Source of the DNA: Halobacillus naozhouensis
Lineage (GTDB): Bacteria > Bacillota > Bacilli > Bacillales > Halobacillaceae
Direction of reading: 5' to 3'
Assembly: GCF_029714185.1 (NCBI RefSeq)
Contig: NZ_CP121671.1
Location: 124,001 to 188,000 of the forward strand
Length of the DNA: 64,000 nt
Under the pieces are notes generated by a model that saw only the letters and a list, made by a program, of their open reading frames with translations, had not been told where the DNA came from and did no database searches. Shown here piece by piece: positions 46,330 through 54,410 of the stretch. Numbering within the stretch: the first letter of the stretch is position 1; every line of letters begins with the position of its first letter. The position numbers and the translations under genes are program-made.

Positions 46330-46689
46330 ATGGCTAGAAAGTTAGGACGTACTACCGATCAACGTATGGCGCTTCTTCGTAACTTAGCGACAGACTTGAT
46401 CATTCATGAACGTATTGAAACAACAGAAGCAAAAGCAAAAGAGCTTCGTTCTGTTGTAGAAAAAATGATTACACTAGGTAAACGAGGAGATCTTCATGCC
46501 CGTCGTCAGGCTGAATCATTCCTTTACCGTGCTGATGCGAATGAAGAAGGAGATCAAACAGCCCTGCAAAAGCTGTTCTCTGATATCGCTCCACGCTATG
46601 AGGAACGCCAAGGTGGATACACTCGCGTGCTTAAGCTAGGCGAGCGTAAAGGTGACGGTGCTAAGATGGCAATCATTGAACTAGTTTAA
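46330..46689 (+). CDS. rplQ: 50S ribosomal protein L17
   Basis: L17 is near the tunnel exit. It is 119 residues, MARKLGRTTDQRMALLRNLA, ending the alpha operon. AGGGAGG lies upstream; a terminator follows. Confidence 0.98.
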   Translation: MARKLGRTTDQRMALLRNLATDLIIHERIETTEAKAKELRSVVEKMITLGKRGDLHARRQAESFLYRADANEEGDQTALQKLFSDIAPRYEERQGGYTRVLKLGERKGDGAKMAIIELV

Positions 46690-46711
46690 TGTGAACCATT
46701 TGTATGGACAC

Positions 46712-46762
46712 AAAAGGGCAGGGTGGAATCTCTTGTATGAGGTTAACTCCAGCCCTTTTTTT
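46712..46762 (+). terminator. Terminator after rplQ
   Basis: AAAAGGGC (46712-46719) pairs with GCCCTTTT (46752-46759), supported by an inner GGTGGA/TCC region and followed by a T run. It ends the S10-spc-alpha transcript. Confidence 0.8.
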
Positions 46763-46866
46763 ATTTTATATTTTTCTTTTTCTGAGCAATCGGTAAGACC
46801 CCTGTTGCTTATGAAGTCAGTTTTTACAGTTGAAAAGAACTTGTCGATGTGAATCAGGAAATGTTG

Positions 46867-46892
46867 AAATCTATTTCCCGGGAAATAGATTT
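46867..46892 (+). promoter_or_regulatory. 26-base perfect palindrome upstream of ecfA1
   Basis: The half-site AAATCTATTTCCC (46867-46879) is followed at once by its exact reverse complement (46880-46892), with no spacer. It ends 7 bases before the ecfA1 Shine-Dalgarno (AGAGGGGGG, 46900-46908). It could be a dimeric repressor site or, in RNA, a stem masking translation. No promoter could be assigned confidently around it. Confidence 0.75.
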
Positions 46893-46914
46893 GTCGAGCA
46901 GAGGGGGGAACCTT

Positions 46915-47754
46915 GTGAGTGTGAGTCAGATTGAGTTTAGAAACGTATCCTTTCGCTACCAGGAGGATATGCCTTGGGTGTTAAAAAATGTTAGCTTTAC
47001 CATCCCGGAGAATGAGTGGGTGGCGGTTATAGGCCATAATGGATCAGGGAAATCAACGATTGCCAAGTTGATGAATGGTTTGCTCTTCCCTCAAGAGGGA
47101 GAGATTATGGTTGATGGTCAAAAGGTTGAAGCAGAGACGGTCTGGGGTGTGAGGAAAAAGGTAGGAATGGTTTTCCAAAATCCAGACAACCAGTTTGTTG
47201 GGACTACTGTACGCGATGATGTTGCTTTCGGGATGGAGAATCATGGCATGCCAAGGCCCCTCATGATTGAGCGTATCCAGGAAAGCCTTTCTGCTGTTGG
47301 GATGAGCGGTTACGAACGGCAGGAGCCGCATCGTTTGTCTGGCGGACAGAAACAACGAGTAGCAGTTGCCAGTGTCCTAGCCGTCTCGCCAAAATATATG
47401 ATTTTAGATGAGGCTACAGCCATGCTGGACCCCCAGGGTAGAAAGGAAATATTAACTACGATGCTCGATGTACAGGAGCAAAGGAACCTTTCTTTAATTA
47501 CCATTACTCATGACTTACATGAGGTAGTCCAAGCGGAACGCGTTCTTGTCATGAATGAAGGAGAAGTTTGGTTAGAAGGGACCCCTCGCGAGATTTTCGC
47601 GAAAAAAGAACAATTAACTGAAATTGGCTTAGATACTCCCTTTGTCACGAAATTAGCGGATGAATTGAAATCTGCTGGTGTTGACCTTAGCCGTGAGCCA
47701 CTTAATCACCAGGAGTTGCTGGAGGAACTATGGACATTTCATTCCAAGAAGTAA
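46915..47754 (+). CDS. ecfA1: ECF transporter ATPase EcfA1
   Basis: One of two ATPases that energise shared vitamin/metal (ECF class II) importers. The 279 residues have Walker A GHNGSGKST (about 40-48), Q-loop FQNPDNQFVG, signature LSGGQKQR (about 141-148) and Walker B MILDEATAML. I chose GTG 46915 because AGAGGGGGG lies just upstream and relatives start near here; the frame extends to 46849 through the palindrome without a good ribosome binding site. It overlaps ecfA2 by 25 bases. Confidence 0.93.
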   Translation: MSVSQIEFRNVSFRYQEDMPWVLKNVSFTIPENEWVAVIGHNGSGKSTIAKLMNGLLFPQEGEIMVDGQKVEAETVWGVRKKVGMVFQNPDNQFVGTTVRDDVAFGMENHGMPRPLMIERIQESLSAVGMSGYERQEPHRLSGGQKQRVAVASVLAVSPKYMILDEATAMLDPQGRKEILTTMLDVQEQRNLSLITITHDLHEVVQAERVLVMNEGEVWLEGTPREIFAKKEQLTEIGLDTPFVTKLADELKSAGVDLSREPLNHQELLEELWTFHSKK

Positions 47755-48602
47755 GCTATGTCTATCAGCCGAAGAGTCCATTTGAGCACAGGGCATTAAA
47801 CAATCTCTCCTTTAACATACCATCTGGAGCTTTCGTGGCTGTAATTGGTCATACTGGTTCTGGTAAGTCCACCTTAATACAACACTTAAATGGACTTGTT
47901 CAGCCAACAGAAGGAGAAGTCATAGTTGGGGAATATCATCTTAAGGCTGGGGAGAAGAACAAACAACTAAGATCGTTACGTGAAAAGGTTGGTGTAGTCT
48001 TTCAATATCCTGAACATCAATTGTTTGAAGAAAATGTCGAAAAGGACATTGCATTTGGTCCCATGAACTTTGGTGTGCCACAAGAAGAAATCAAACGACG
48101 TACGGGAGAGGCTGTCACATCTGTTCATTTGCCTGAAGATATTCTAGATCGTTCCCCTTTTGACCTAAGTGGTGGTCAAATGCGCCGTGTCGCAATAGCG
48201 GGTGTTCTGGCCATGAATCCAGAGGTCCTAGTTCTCGATGAACCGACAGCTGGACTTGATCCAAGTGGACAGAGGGAAATTATGAATATGTTTGCCCGAA
48301 TCCATAAAGAGAAAGGTCTGACAACCGTGCTGGTTACACATAGCATGGAGGACGCCTTAGATTATGCAGATCACGTCATTATTTTGAATCAAGGGGAAGT
48401 CTTCATGCAAGGAGCGCCTGCCGATATCCTTCAAAAGAAACAGGAACTGAGTGAAGTGCAGCTGGATGTCCCGGAGATTATCCATTTCATAAATCAGGCA
48501 GAAGAAAAGTTCAATATGAAAATTCCTTTTCATAAACAGTCAGTAGCAGAGTTAGCAAAGGAGTTGGCTCAGATGGTGAAGGGTGGCCGCGATCATGAGT
48601 AG
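47730..48602 (+). CDS. ecfA2: ECF transporter ATPase EcfA2
   Basis: The second ATPase of the energizing module, 290 residues, with Walker A GHTGSGKST, FQYPEHQLF, signature LSGGQMRR, Walker B VLVLDEPTAGLDPSG. ATG 47730 follows GGAGGA inside the end of ecfA1. It overlaps ecfT by 8 bases. It partners with EcfA1 as a heterodimer on EcfT. Confidence 0.96.
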   Translation: MDISFQEVSYVYQPKSPFEHRALNNLSFNIPSGAFVAVIGHTGSGKSTLIQHLNGLVQPTEGEVIVGEYHLKAGEKNKQLRSLREKVGVVFQYPEHQLFEENVEKDIAFGPMNFGVPQEEIKRRTGEAVTSVHLPEDILDRSPFDLSGGQMRRVAIAGVLAMNPEVLVLDEPTAGLDPSGQREIMNMFARIHKEKGLTTVLVTHSMEDALDYADHVIILNQGEVFMQGAPADILQKKQELSEVQLDVPEIIHFINQAEEKFNMKIPFHKQSVAELAKELAQMVKGGRDHE

Positions 48603-49392
48603 TTCAATGATTATTGGTCAATATATTCCGGGGGACTCCGTTGTTCATCGACTGGATCCTCGTTCGAAAATCGCCATGATCTTCTTTTTTGTTGTGATCG
48701 TATTTTTTGCTAATTCTGTTCTGAGTTATGGTTTACTTACTCTTTTTGCCATCGGGAGTGCTATTGCTACACGTATCCCGATTCGTTACATTATTAAAGG
48801 GTTGAAACCTGTGTGGTTTCTTATTGCATTCACGTTCCTGCTTCATTTGATCGTGACGAAAGAAGGTGAGGTGCTTACGACAATCCTGGGCTGGGAGCTC
48901 TATGAAGGAGCTCTTATACAGGGAGCGGCTATCTCATTACGTTTCTTTCTGTTAATCATGGTTACGTCACTGCTTACTTTGACAACAACTCCAATTGAAA
49001 TTACCGATGCGATTGAGCAGCTGCTTGGTCCTTTGAAAAAAATTCGCTTTCCGGTTCATGAGCTGGCGCTTATGATGTCAATTTCGCTTCGGTTTATTCC
49101 AACACTCATGCAGGAAACGGAAAAAATCTCAAAAGCTCAAGCTTCAAGAGGAGTAGACTTTCGCACAGGATCATTTAAAGACCGTATAAAGGCTGTTGTT
49201 CCACTTTTAGTACCTTTGTTCGTCAGCGCCTTCAAACGCGCTGAGGAGCTTGCTATGGCGATGGAGGCAAGAGGCTATAAAGGCGGGGAAGGTCGGACGA
49301 AACTGAGAGAACTTCAAATTAGCCGAACGGACTATTATATTTATATTCTATTTGCTTTAGTAGTGATTGGTTTATTTTTAACAAGGAATTAG
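48595..49392 (+). CDS. ecfT: ECF transporter transmembrane protein EcfT
   Basis: The shared membrane scaffold that links EcfA1A2 to different substrate-binding S components. The 265 residues have about five to six membrane helices, the N-terminal HRLDPRSKI and the coupling-helix motif ASRGVDF with ARG in MEARGYKGG. ATG 48595 was chosen over GTG 48583 by alignment with B. subtilis EcfT. No S component gene is next to it, as is typical for class II systems. Confidence 0.95.
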   Translation: MSSSMIIGQYIPGDSVVHRLDPRSKIAMIFFFVVIVFFANSVLSYGLLTLFAIGSAIATRIPIRYIIKGLKPVWFLIAFTFLLHLIVTKEGEVLTTILGWELYEGALIQGAAISLRFFLLIMVTSLLTLTTTPIEITDAIEQLLGPLKKIRFPVHELALMMSISLRFIPTLMQETEKISKAQASRGVDFRTGSFKDRIKAVVPLLVPLFVSAFKRAEELAMAMEARGYKGGEGRTKLRELQISRTDYYIYILFALVVIGLFLTRN

Positions 49393-49407
49393 GTGGAGGA
49401 GATCCAA

Positions 49408-50148
49408 ATGCAGCGGTTGAAATGCAGAGTGGAATACGATGGGACAGCCTATGCCGGTTATCAAGTCCAGCCGAACGGTGTGACCATTCAGGCAAAAATT
49501 GAGAACGCACTGACCCAAATGCACAAGGGTGAAAGAGTTAAGGTTATCGCGTCAGGTAGGACCGATGCCGGTGTGCATGCAGTCGGTCAGGTCATCCACT
49601 TTGATACGAACTTACACATTCCTGCCTCTAATTGGAAAAGAGCATTAAGTTCGATGCTTCCCAGCGATATTCGTGTCGCAAATGCAGAACAGGTTTCCGA
49701 AGATTTCCATGCCCGTTACGATGCAAAAGGGAAAGAATACCGTTATTACGTATGGAATTCCCCTGAAGCTAATTTGTTTCGCCGGCTTTATACGTATCAT
49801 ATTAGAAAACCACTGGATATAGAATCTATGCGGGAGGCGTGCAGGTGGGTAGAAGGAGAGCATGATTTTACTTCTTTCTGTTCCCCCCGAACTGATTTGA
49901 AAGGGAGCAAAGTCCGCACCATTAGAAAAGCGGCGATTGAGCAGCAAGGGACGGAACTTGTTTTTATTTTTAAAGGAAACGGCTTTTTATATAATATGGT
50001 ACGGATTCTAGTAGGCACGATTCTTGAAGTAGGACTTGGTGACCGAACGCCTGATGAGCTTAAAACGATGCTTGCAGCTGGAGACCGGAAATCAGCTGGG
50101 AAAACAGCACCGCCTCATGGGTTGTTTTTATGGAATGTAGACTATTGA
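49408..50148 (+). CDS. truA: tRNA pseudouridine(38-40) synthase TruA
   Basis: TruA converts uridines 38-40 in tRNA anticodon arms to pseudouridine. The 246 residues have the catalytic aspartate D53 in GRTDAGVHA, and conserved SFCSPRTDLKGSKVRTI and GNGFLYNMVRILVGT. ATG 49408 follows GGTGGAGGAG. It ends the ecf-truA run, ahead of the rplM promoter. Confidence 0.96.
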   Translation: MQRLKCRVEYDGTAYAGYQVQPNGVTIQAKIENALTQMHKGERVKVIASGRTDAGVHAVGQVIHFDTNLHIPASNWKRALSSMLPSDIRVANAEQVSEDFHARYDAKGKEYRYYVWNSPEANLFRRLYTYHIRKPLDIESMREACRWVEGEHDFTSFCSPRTDLKGSKVRTIRKAAIEQQGTELVFIFKGNGFLYNMVRILVGTILEVGLGDRTPDELKTMLAAGDRKSAGKTAPPHGLFLWNVDY

Positions 50149-50283
50149 TCCTGGTTTTACTGAGCTGAGCTGCCTATATATGCAATTCACGATAGCTTTC
50201 GCGCAATTAAGCCGTAAAATATGCAATCATCGAAGATCCCATGAAATAATTTTAAAAAACAACGATTCCTGGTGTGCGAAGAC

Positions 50284-50311
50284 TTGACATTGGGACAGAG
50301 AGTGTTATATT
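50284..50311 (+). promoter_or_regulatory. SigA promoter of rplM-rpsI
   Basis: TTGACA (50284-50289) and TATATT (50306-50311) with a 16-base spacer. Confidence 0.75.
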
Positions 50312-50422
50312 ATATTCTATGGCATTTTATTTCTAGACCACGGTTAGCCCCGGAAACTAATCGTATTTGAGATAAATAATAATGAAGCTATGTGAAACTA
50401 ACAATTCAGGAGGGAAACCGAT
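50312..50422 (+). promoter_or_regulatory. L13 leader
   Basis: The leader before rplM contains a hairpin CGGTTAG (50341-50347) / CTAATCG (50357-50363) with one G-U pair and AGGAGGG before the start. Position and structure fit the L13 leader described in Firmicutes as a probable autoregulatory site; the match was made without a covariance model. Confidence 0.6.
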
Positions 50423-50860
50423 ATGCGCACAACTTTCATGGCAAATGAAAACAACGTGGAACGCAAATGGTTTGTTGTGGATGCTGCAGGGCAGACACTT
50501 GGCCGTTTGGCAAGCGAAGTTGCTGCGATCCTTCGCGGTAAAAATAAACCAACGTATACACCACACGTTGACACTGGTGACCATGTCATCATCATCAATG
50601 CAGGAGAAATCGAACTAACTGGTAACAAAATCAATGATAAGATTTACTATCGTCATTCTAATCACCCAAGTGGTTTGAAATCTCGTACAGCTAACGAAAT
50701 GCGTACAAAATATCCTGAGCAAATGCTAGAGCTTGCTGTAAAAGGTATGCTGCCTAAAGGAAGCCTAGGACGCAAAATGGGTAAAAAACTTCATGTGTAC
50801 GCTGGATCTGAGCACAAACATGAAGCACAACAACCAGAAGTTTACGAACTTCGTGGATAA
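50423..50860 (+). CDS. rplM: 50S ribosomal protein L13
   Basis: L13 is an early assembly protein. It is 145 residues, starting MRTTFMANENNVERKWFVVD, with the conserved MLPKGSLGRKMGKKLHVYAG. AGGAGGG precedes ATG. It pairs with rpsI in a two-gene operon. Confidence 0.98.
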   Translation: MRTTFMANENNVERKWFVVDAAGQTLGRLASEVAAILRGKNKPTYTPHVDTGDHVIIINAGEIELTGNKINDKIYYRHSNHPSGLKSRTANEMRTKYPEQMLELAVKGMLPKGSLGRKMGKKLHVYAGSEHKHEAQQPEVYELRG

Positions 50861-50879
50861 TTAAAGGAGGTAATCGATA

Positions 50880-51272
50880 GTGGCACAAGTACAATACTCC
50901 GGTACTGGACGTCGTAAAAAGTCGACAGCTCGTGTTCGCCTTGTTCCAGGAACTGGTCGTGTAGTAGTAAACAAACGTGATGCTGAAGACTTTTTCCCAT
51001 ATGAAACACTTCGTATGATTCTGAAACAGCCTCTTGCTGTTACAGAGACTGAAGGTAACTATGATGTTTATGTAAATGTTGATGGTGGAGGTTTCACTGG
51101 TCAAGCTGGTGCAATCCGTCACGGAATCGCCCGTGCGCTGCTTCAAGCAGATCCAGAATACCGTACACCACTTAAACGCGCAGGACTACTAACTCGTGAT
51201 GCACGTATGAAAGAGCGTAAGAAATACGGTCTTAAAGGTGCACGTCGTGCTCCACAGTTCTCTAAGCGTTAA
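50880..51272 (+). CDS. rpsI: 30S ribosomal protein S9
   Basis: S9's C-terminal tail reaches the P-site tRNA. It is 130 residues from GTG 50880 (MAQVQYSGTGRRKKSTARVR), ending GARRAPQFSKR as expected. AAAGGAGG site. A strong terminator follows. Confidence 0.98.
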   Translation: MAQVQYSGTGRRKKSTARVRLVPGTGRVVVNKRDAEDFFPYETLRMILKQPLAVTETEGNYDVYVNVDGGGFTGQAGAIRHGIARALLQADPEYRTPLKRAGLLTRDARMKERKKYGLKGARRAPQFSKR

Positions 51273-51284
51273 TATTACTTTTCT

Positions 51285-51325
51285 AAAAGCCCCTTATCCT
51301 ATGTCGGATAAGGGGCTTTTGTTAT
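51285..51325 (+). terminator. Intrinsic terminator after rpsI
   Basis: AAAAGCCCCTTATCC and GGATAAGGGGCTTTT form a 15-base-pair stem with a 6-base loop and T-rich 3' side. Confidence 0.95.
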
Positions 51326-51340
51326 ATAAACTTGTTTTAC

Positions 51341-51554
51341 CTATTTGATTAAGCCATGTTTTTGCCCTTCAAGGTAAGGTTTGAGATCCTCTCATGACAG
51401 TTCATTGATATTCCCCTTTACAATGCTCACATTTTAATTCGTTATTTTTGAAGTATTTCCATAGATACCTAATACCTCATAACTCCACTCCGATCTATCG
51501 CTTTATTTTAAATGCGCCTTCCGATTTTAGGATTGCTGTGACAGCCTTTTTCAT
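51341..51554 (-). pseudogene. Possible decayed small coding region
   Basis: The 360-base gap after the rpsI terminator has no intact gene. On the reverse strand an ATG (51554) with AAAGGGG upstream gives MKKAVTAILKSEGAFKIKR and then a stop; protein-like stretches continue in shifting frames (RYLWKYFKNNELKCEHCKGE, EDLKPYLEGQKHGLIK) broken by stops. This could be a remnant of a small cysteine-pair protein or chance. I recognise no family. Confidence 0.25.
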
Positions 51555-51611
51555 AGATGATTCCCCTTTAAGTTTTTTCTAACAGAAATAAATCGTCCAG
51601 CTATATACTTC

Positions 51612-51656
51612 TTGACACAATTAAATTACTAATATACACTTACTTACATAAAGTAA
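51612..51656 (+). promoter_or_regulatory. catDE promoter with CatR/YodB-type operator
   Basis: TTGACA (51612-51617) and TACACT (51635-51640) at 17 bases. An inverted repeat TTAC-N5-GTAA (51644-51656) overlaps the expected transcription start. This is the consensus I recall for the redox-sensing MarR/DUF24 repressors CatR and YodB on the B. subtilis catDE promoter. The repeat is embedded in a longer TTACTT/AAGTAA palindrome. The regulator gene is not in the window. Confidence 0.72.
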
Positions 51657-51684
51657 CTAAATTATAGAAAAGGATGTAATACAA

Positions 51685-52077
51685 ATGATAGCAAGAGGGG
51701 AAATAGGCGCCATAATTCTAAGATTATTTTTAGGCTTAACGTTCTTTATTCATGGGTTGGCTAAATTTCAAGGTGGGATTGGCAATACCGCTAGGTTCTT
51801 TGAAAGCTTAGGGATCCCGGGATTTGCTGCCTATGTGATAGCGGCCATCGAGTTAATCGGAGGTCTGGCGGTAATCGTGGGTATCGCAACAAAAGTGATA
51901 TCTGTTTTATTTGCACTTATTATGGTAGGAGCTATTATGCAGGCGAAGTTTGCAGCAGGCTTTCTAGGGGGATACGAACTGGACTTAGCTTTACTAGTGA
52001 TTTCCGTTTTTATTGCATTGTCGAATCGAAACATTTGGGCACTAGATAATGTGATTTTTTCCAAAAAGCAAAGTTAG
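51685..52077 (+). CDS. catD: DoxX-family membrane protein (CatD-like)
   Basis: A 130-residue protein with four membrane helices (ILRLFLGLTFFIHGLAKF; GFAAYVIAAIELIGGLAVIV; VLFALIMVGAIMQAKF; LALLVISVFIALS), the DoxX fold. Paired with the dioxygenase gene 29 bases downstream it corresponds to catD of the B. subtilis catDE operon, induced by catechol and quinones. Its biochemical role is not settled. AAAGGATG lies before ATG. B. subtilis MhqP is a similar DoxX protein, so catD is chosen on neighbour and operator. Confidence 0.8.
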   Translation: MIARGEIGAIILRLFLGLTFFIHGLAKFQGGIGNTARFFESLGIPGFAAYVIAAIELIGGLAVIVGIATKVISVLFALIMVGAIMQAKFAAGFLGGYELDLALLVISVFIALSNRNIWALDNVIFSKKQS

Positions 52078-52106
52078 ATTTTTTATTCACACAGGAGGTA
52101 AGAAAG

Positions 52107-52961
52107 GTGGAAGTACAATTTTTTCAAGAACCCAATACATTTGTCGGACATGTCGAATTAAAAGTACAAAATTTAGAAGCATCTATTAAGTTTTATAAGG
52201 AAGTACTCGGATTTCAAATTCTAGAACAATCTGAAAGAAGAGCATCATTAACAGCTAATGGTAAAAGGCCACTACTGACAATCGAACAACCTCAGCCAGC
52301 AGGACCGAAGGAAGCTAATAGATCTGGCCTGTATCATTTTGCGATACTACTGCCTAATCGGTTAGAATTAGCGAAAATATTAAAGCACTTTGCTGAGCAG
52401 AACCAACAGCTGGGAGCATCCGACCATCTTGTGAGTGAAGCTCTTTACTTGAACGACCCCGATGGAAATGGTATTGAAATTTATACGGACCGTGAATCTT
52501 CCACATGGAACTGGCAAAACAATGAAGTGATTATGACGGTAGATCCATTAGATGCTGAAGATATTCTTGCCGAGCTTGAGGGTGAGAGCTGGGGAGGAAT
52601 GCCGGAAGGGACAGTCATGGGTCATATTCATTTACATGTATCGGAATTACAGAAAACAGAAGAATTTTATAATAAAGGACTTGGCTTTGATGTAGTATGC
52701 CGATTTGGCAAGCAGGCACTGTTTATGTCTACGGGGAACTACCATCACCATATAGGCTTAAACACATGGGCTGGAGTTGGTGCTCCGGCGTCGTCAGAAC
52801 AAAGTGCAGGCTTGAAAGTATTTTCTCTCGTATTTTCAAGTGAAGAAGCTAGACAAGAAGTAATTGAACAAGTGCAGCGCCTGGGGTATGAAGTTAAAAA
52901 CGAAGACGGCTCTTTTGTTACGAAAGACCCTTCTGGAAATTTGATTAAGCTGACAGTTTAG
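52107..52961 (+). CDS. catE: Catechol-2,3-dioxygenase-like VOC protein (CatE-like)
   Basis: A 284-residue protein of two VOC (glyoxalase/extradiol dioxygenase) modules, about 8-128 and 172-284. Visible ligand-like motifs are YHFAIL and DPDGNGIEIYTD in the first and GHIHLHV plus YHHHIGLNTW in the second. B. subtilis CatE is 285 residues with the same motifs and cleaves catechol, contributing to quinone resistance. The C-terminal module ends GNLIKLTV, lacking the usual Glu, as in CatE from memory. GTG 52107 follows AGGAGG. MhqO-type dioxygenases are the alternative. Confidence 0.85.
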   Translation: MEVQFFQEPNTFVGHVELKVQNLEASIKFYKEVLGFQILEQSERRASLTANGKRPLLTIEQPQPAGPKEANRSGLYHFAILLPNRLELAKILKHFAEQNQQLGASDHLVSEALYLNDPDGNGIEIYTDRESSTWNWQNNEVIMTVDPLDAEDILAELEGESWGGMPEGTVMGHIHLHVSELQKTEEFYNKGLGFDVVCRFGKQALFMSTGNYHHHIGLNTWAGVGAPASSEQSAGLKVFSLVFSSEEARQEVIEQVQRLGYEVKNEDGSFVTKDPSGNLIKLTV

Positions 52962-53035
52962 AAGTGAATAATTATACAAAAACTTCCACCTCATGTCTTC
53001 CATCATTTGGATTAAAGTGGAAGTTTATACCATTA

Positions 53036-53068
53036 GAAAAAGGACAACCAGACTCAACTGGTTGTCCT
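53036..53068 (-). terminator. Terminator of the amiE-nagZ-namZ operon
   Basis: AGGACAACCAG (53041-53051) and CTGGTTGTCCT (53058-53068) form an 11-base-pair stem with a 6-base loop; on the reverse strand it is followed by TTTTTC. A long-armed repeat AACTTCCAC...GTGGAAGTT at about 52980-53028 may serve catE on the forward strand. Confidence 0.85.
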
Positions 53069-53074
53069 TCTCTG

Positions 53075-54346
53075 TTATTTATAGAGCAGGTATTCTTCCC
53101 TTACTTTCTTAAACTCATTTAAATCCTCTTGCCATCTCTCTTGCATTTCCTCAACAGACTGACCACTTTCGATGGCTTCACGAACCCAGCCGTTTCCGAT
53201 TAAGTTATCGAAGAAGGAAACGCCTGCACTGTTCTCTGCTCGGAATTCAAAGTCTTCAGGATAGAGGTCGTGTATTGTCTTAACGATGTGTAATCCCGCA
53301 ATAACTGGTTTAAAAGCATCTTTATCCGTTACATGGATTTCGATGCCGTGGCTCAACGTACCACTATGCTTAGAAAACTGTGGTGTGAAAGAGGCGGCAC
53401 GGAACATTACACCAGGGAGGTTTTTTTCGTTTAAGGCAGCCGCAAGCTCTGTGCTGTTAATAAACGGCGCCCCAATCAACTCGAACGGCTTGGTCGTGCC
53501 ACGCCCTTCAGAGACATTTGTTCCTTCAATCAGGGCAGCGCCAGGATAAACGAGTGCCGTATCTAGTGTCGGCATATTAGGCGATGGGGCAATGAATTGC
53601 AGCGGTGTTTCATCATAGTACATGCTGCGTTTCCACTTGTTCATTTCGACAACCGTCAAATCTGCTCCGATATCAAACTCCTCGTTAAATAATTTAGCAA
53701 GTTCTCCTACCGTCATGCCATGACGAAGCGGGATAGGGTAGTTGCCGATAAATGATTTGTATTCCGGATTTAAAACCGGACCTGCTACGACCTCGCCACT
53801 CAGCGGGTTCGGACGATCTAGGACAATAAATGGAATATTATTTTCTTGGGCAGCTTCCATAGCGTAAGCCATTGTATAAATGTACGTGTAAAATCTTGTA
53901 CCTACATCTTGAATATCAAATAGAAGAACGTCAATGTTCTCCAGCATCTCAGGGGTAGGCTTTCTTGTTTCACCATACAGACTATACACTGGTAATCCTG
54001 TGTTTTCATCAATATAATACTCCACATATTCTCCAGCCTGGGCACTGCCGCGGACTCCGTGTTCTGGTCCATATAAGGCTGTTAAATTAACGTCTGGATC
54101 ATTGTGCAGAAGATCTACTATGCTATTTAACTCCTGGTCAACGCCAGTTGGGTTAGTAATCAAGCCAACACGTTTACCTTCTATCAGTTCTTTTTCTTCT
54201 TCTAGCAAAACTTCTACACCTAGTTTGAAGTTTTTATATTTACCTTTTTGCTTTCCGTTGTTGTCCCCTTTATCTGCAAAAACAACGGTAAAGGTTGATA
54301 GGACTAAAATGAACACGAGCAATATGATGGCAGGTTTTCTTTGCAT
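53075..54346 (-). CDS. namZ: Exo-beta-N-acetylmuramidase NamZ (DUF1343)
   Basis: NamZ releases MurNAc from the non-reducing end of peptidoglycan fragments outside the cell. The 423-residue protein starts MQRKPAIILLVFILVLSTFT, a signal peptide, and continues with the DUF1343 fold (KRVGLITNPTGVD, YGPEHGVRG, FDIQDVGTRFYTYIYTM). I chose the ATG at 54346 because the signal peptide starts there and GGGGAG lies upstream; 14 codons of open frame precede it. It is the last gene of the reverse-strand operon, 64 bases after nagZ with a hairpin between. Confidence 0.92.
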   Translation of the reverse strand: MQRKPAIILLVFILVLSTFTVVFADKGDNNGKQKGKYKNFKLGVEVLLEEEKELIEGKRVGLITNPTGVDQELNSIVDLLHNDPDVNLTALYGPEHGVRGSAQAGEYVEYYIDENTGLPVYSLYGETRKPTPEMLENIDVLLFDIQDVGTRFYTYIYTMAYAMEAAQENNIPFIVLDRPNPLSGEVVAGPVLNPEYKSFIGNYPIPLRHGMTVGELAKLFNEEFDIGADLTVVEMNKWKRSMYYDETPLQFIAPSPNMPTLDTALVYPGAALIEGTNVSEGRGTTKPFELIGAPFINSTELAAALNEKNLPGVMFRAASFTPQFSKHSGTLSHGIEIHVTDKDAFKPVIAGLHIVKTIHDLYPEDFEFRAENSAGVSFFDNLIGNGWVREAIESGQSVEEMQERWQEDLNEFKKVREEYLLYK

Positions 54347-54371
54347 TTCATCCACTCCCCATTTTATTTTG

Positions 54372-54400
54372 ACCGAGGGGGAAATCATTCACCCCTCGGT
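54372..54400 (-). promoter_or_regulatory. Hairpin in the nagZ-namZ gap
   Basis: ACCGAGGGG (54372-54380) and CCCCTCGGT (54392-54400) form a 9-base-pair stem with an 11-base loop. On the reverse strand it is followed by CAAAATAAAA, not a T run, so it may stabilise or process the polycistronic mRNA. Confidence 0.55.
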
Positions 54401-54410
54401 TTCTCCCTAA

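Noticed and set aside
46849..46914. Upstream N-terminal extension of ecfA1
   Set aside because: It would put the 26-base palindrome inside the coding sequence, has no good ribosome binding site, and relatives start near 46915.
52980..53028. Terminator for catE from AACTTCCAC/GTGGAAGTT
   Set aside because: The arms pair but the loop is about 27 bases and the following sequence is not T-rich, so it was not listed as a separate terminator.
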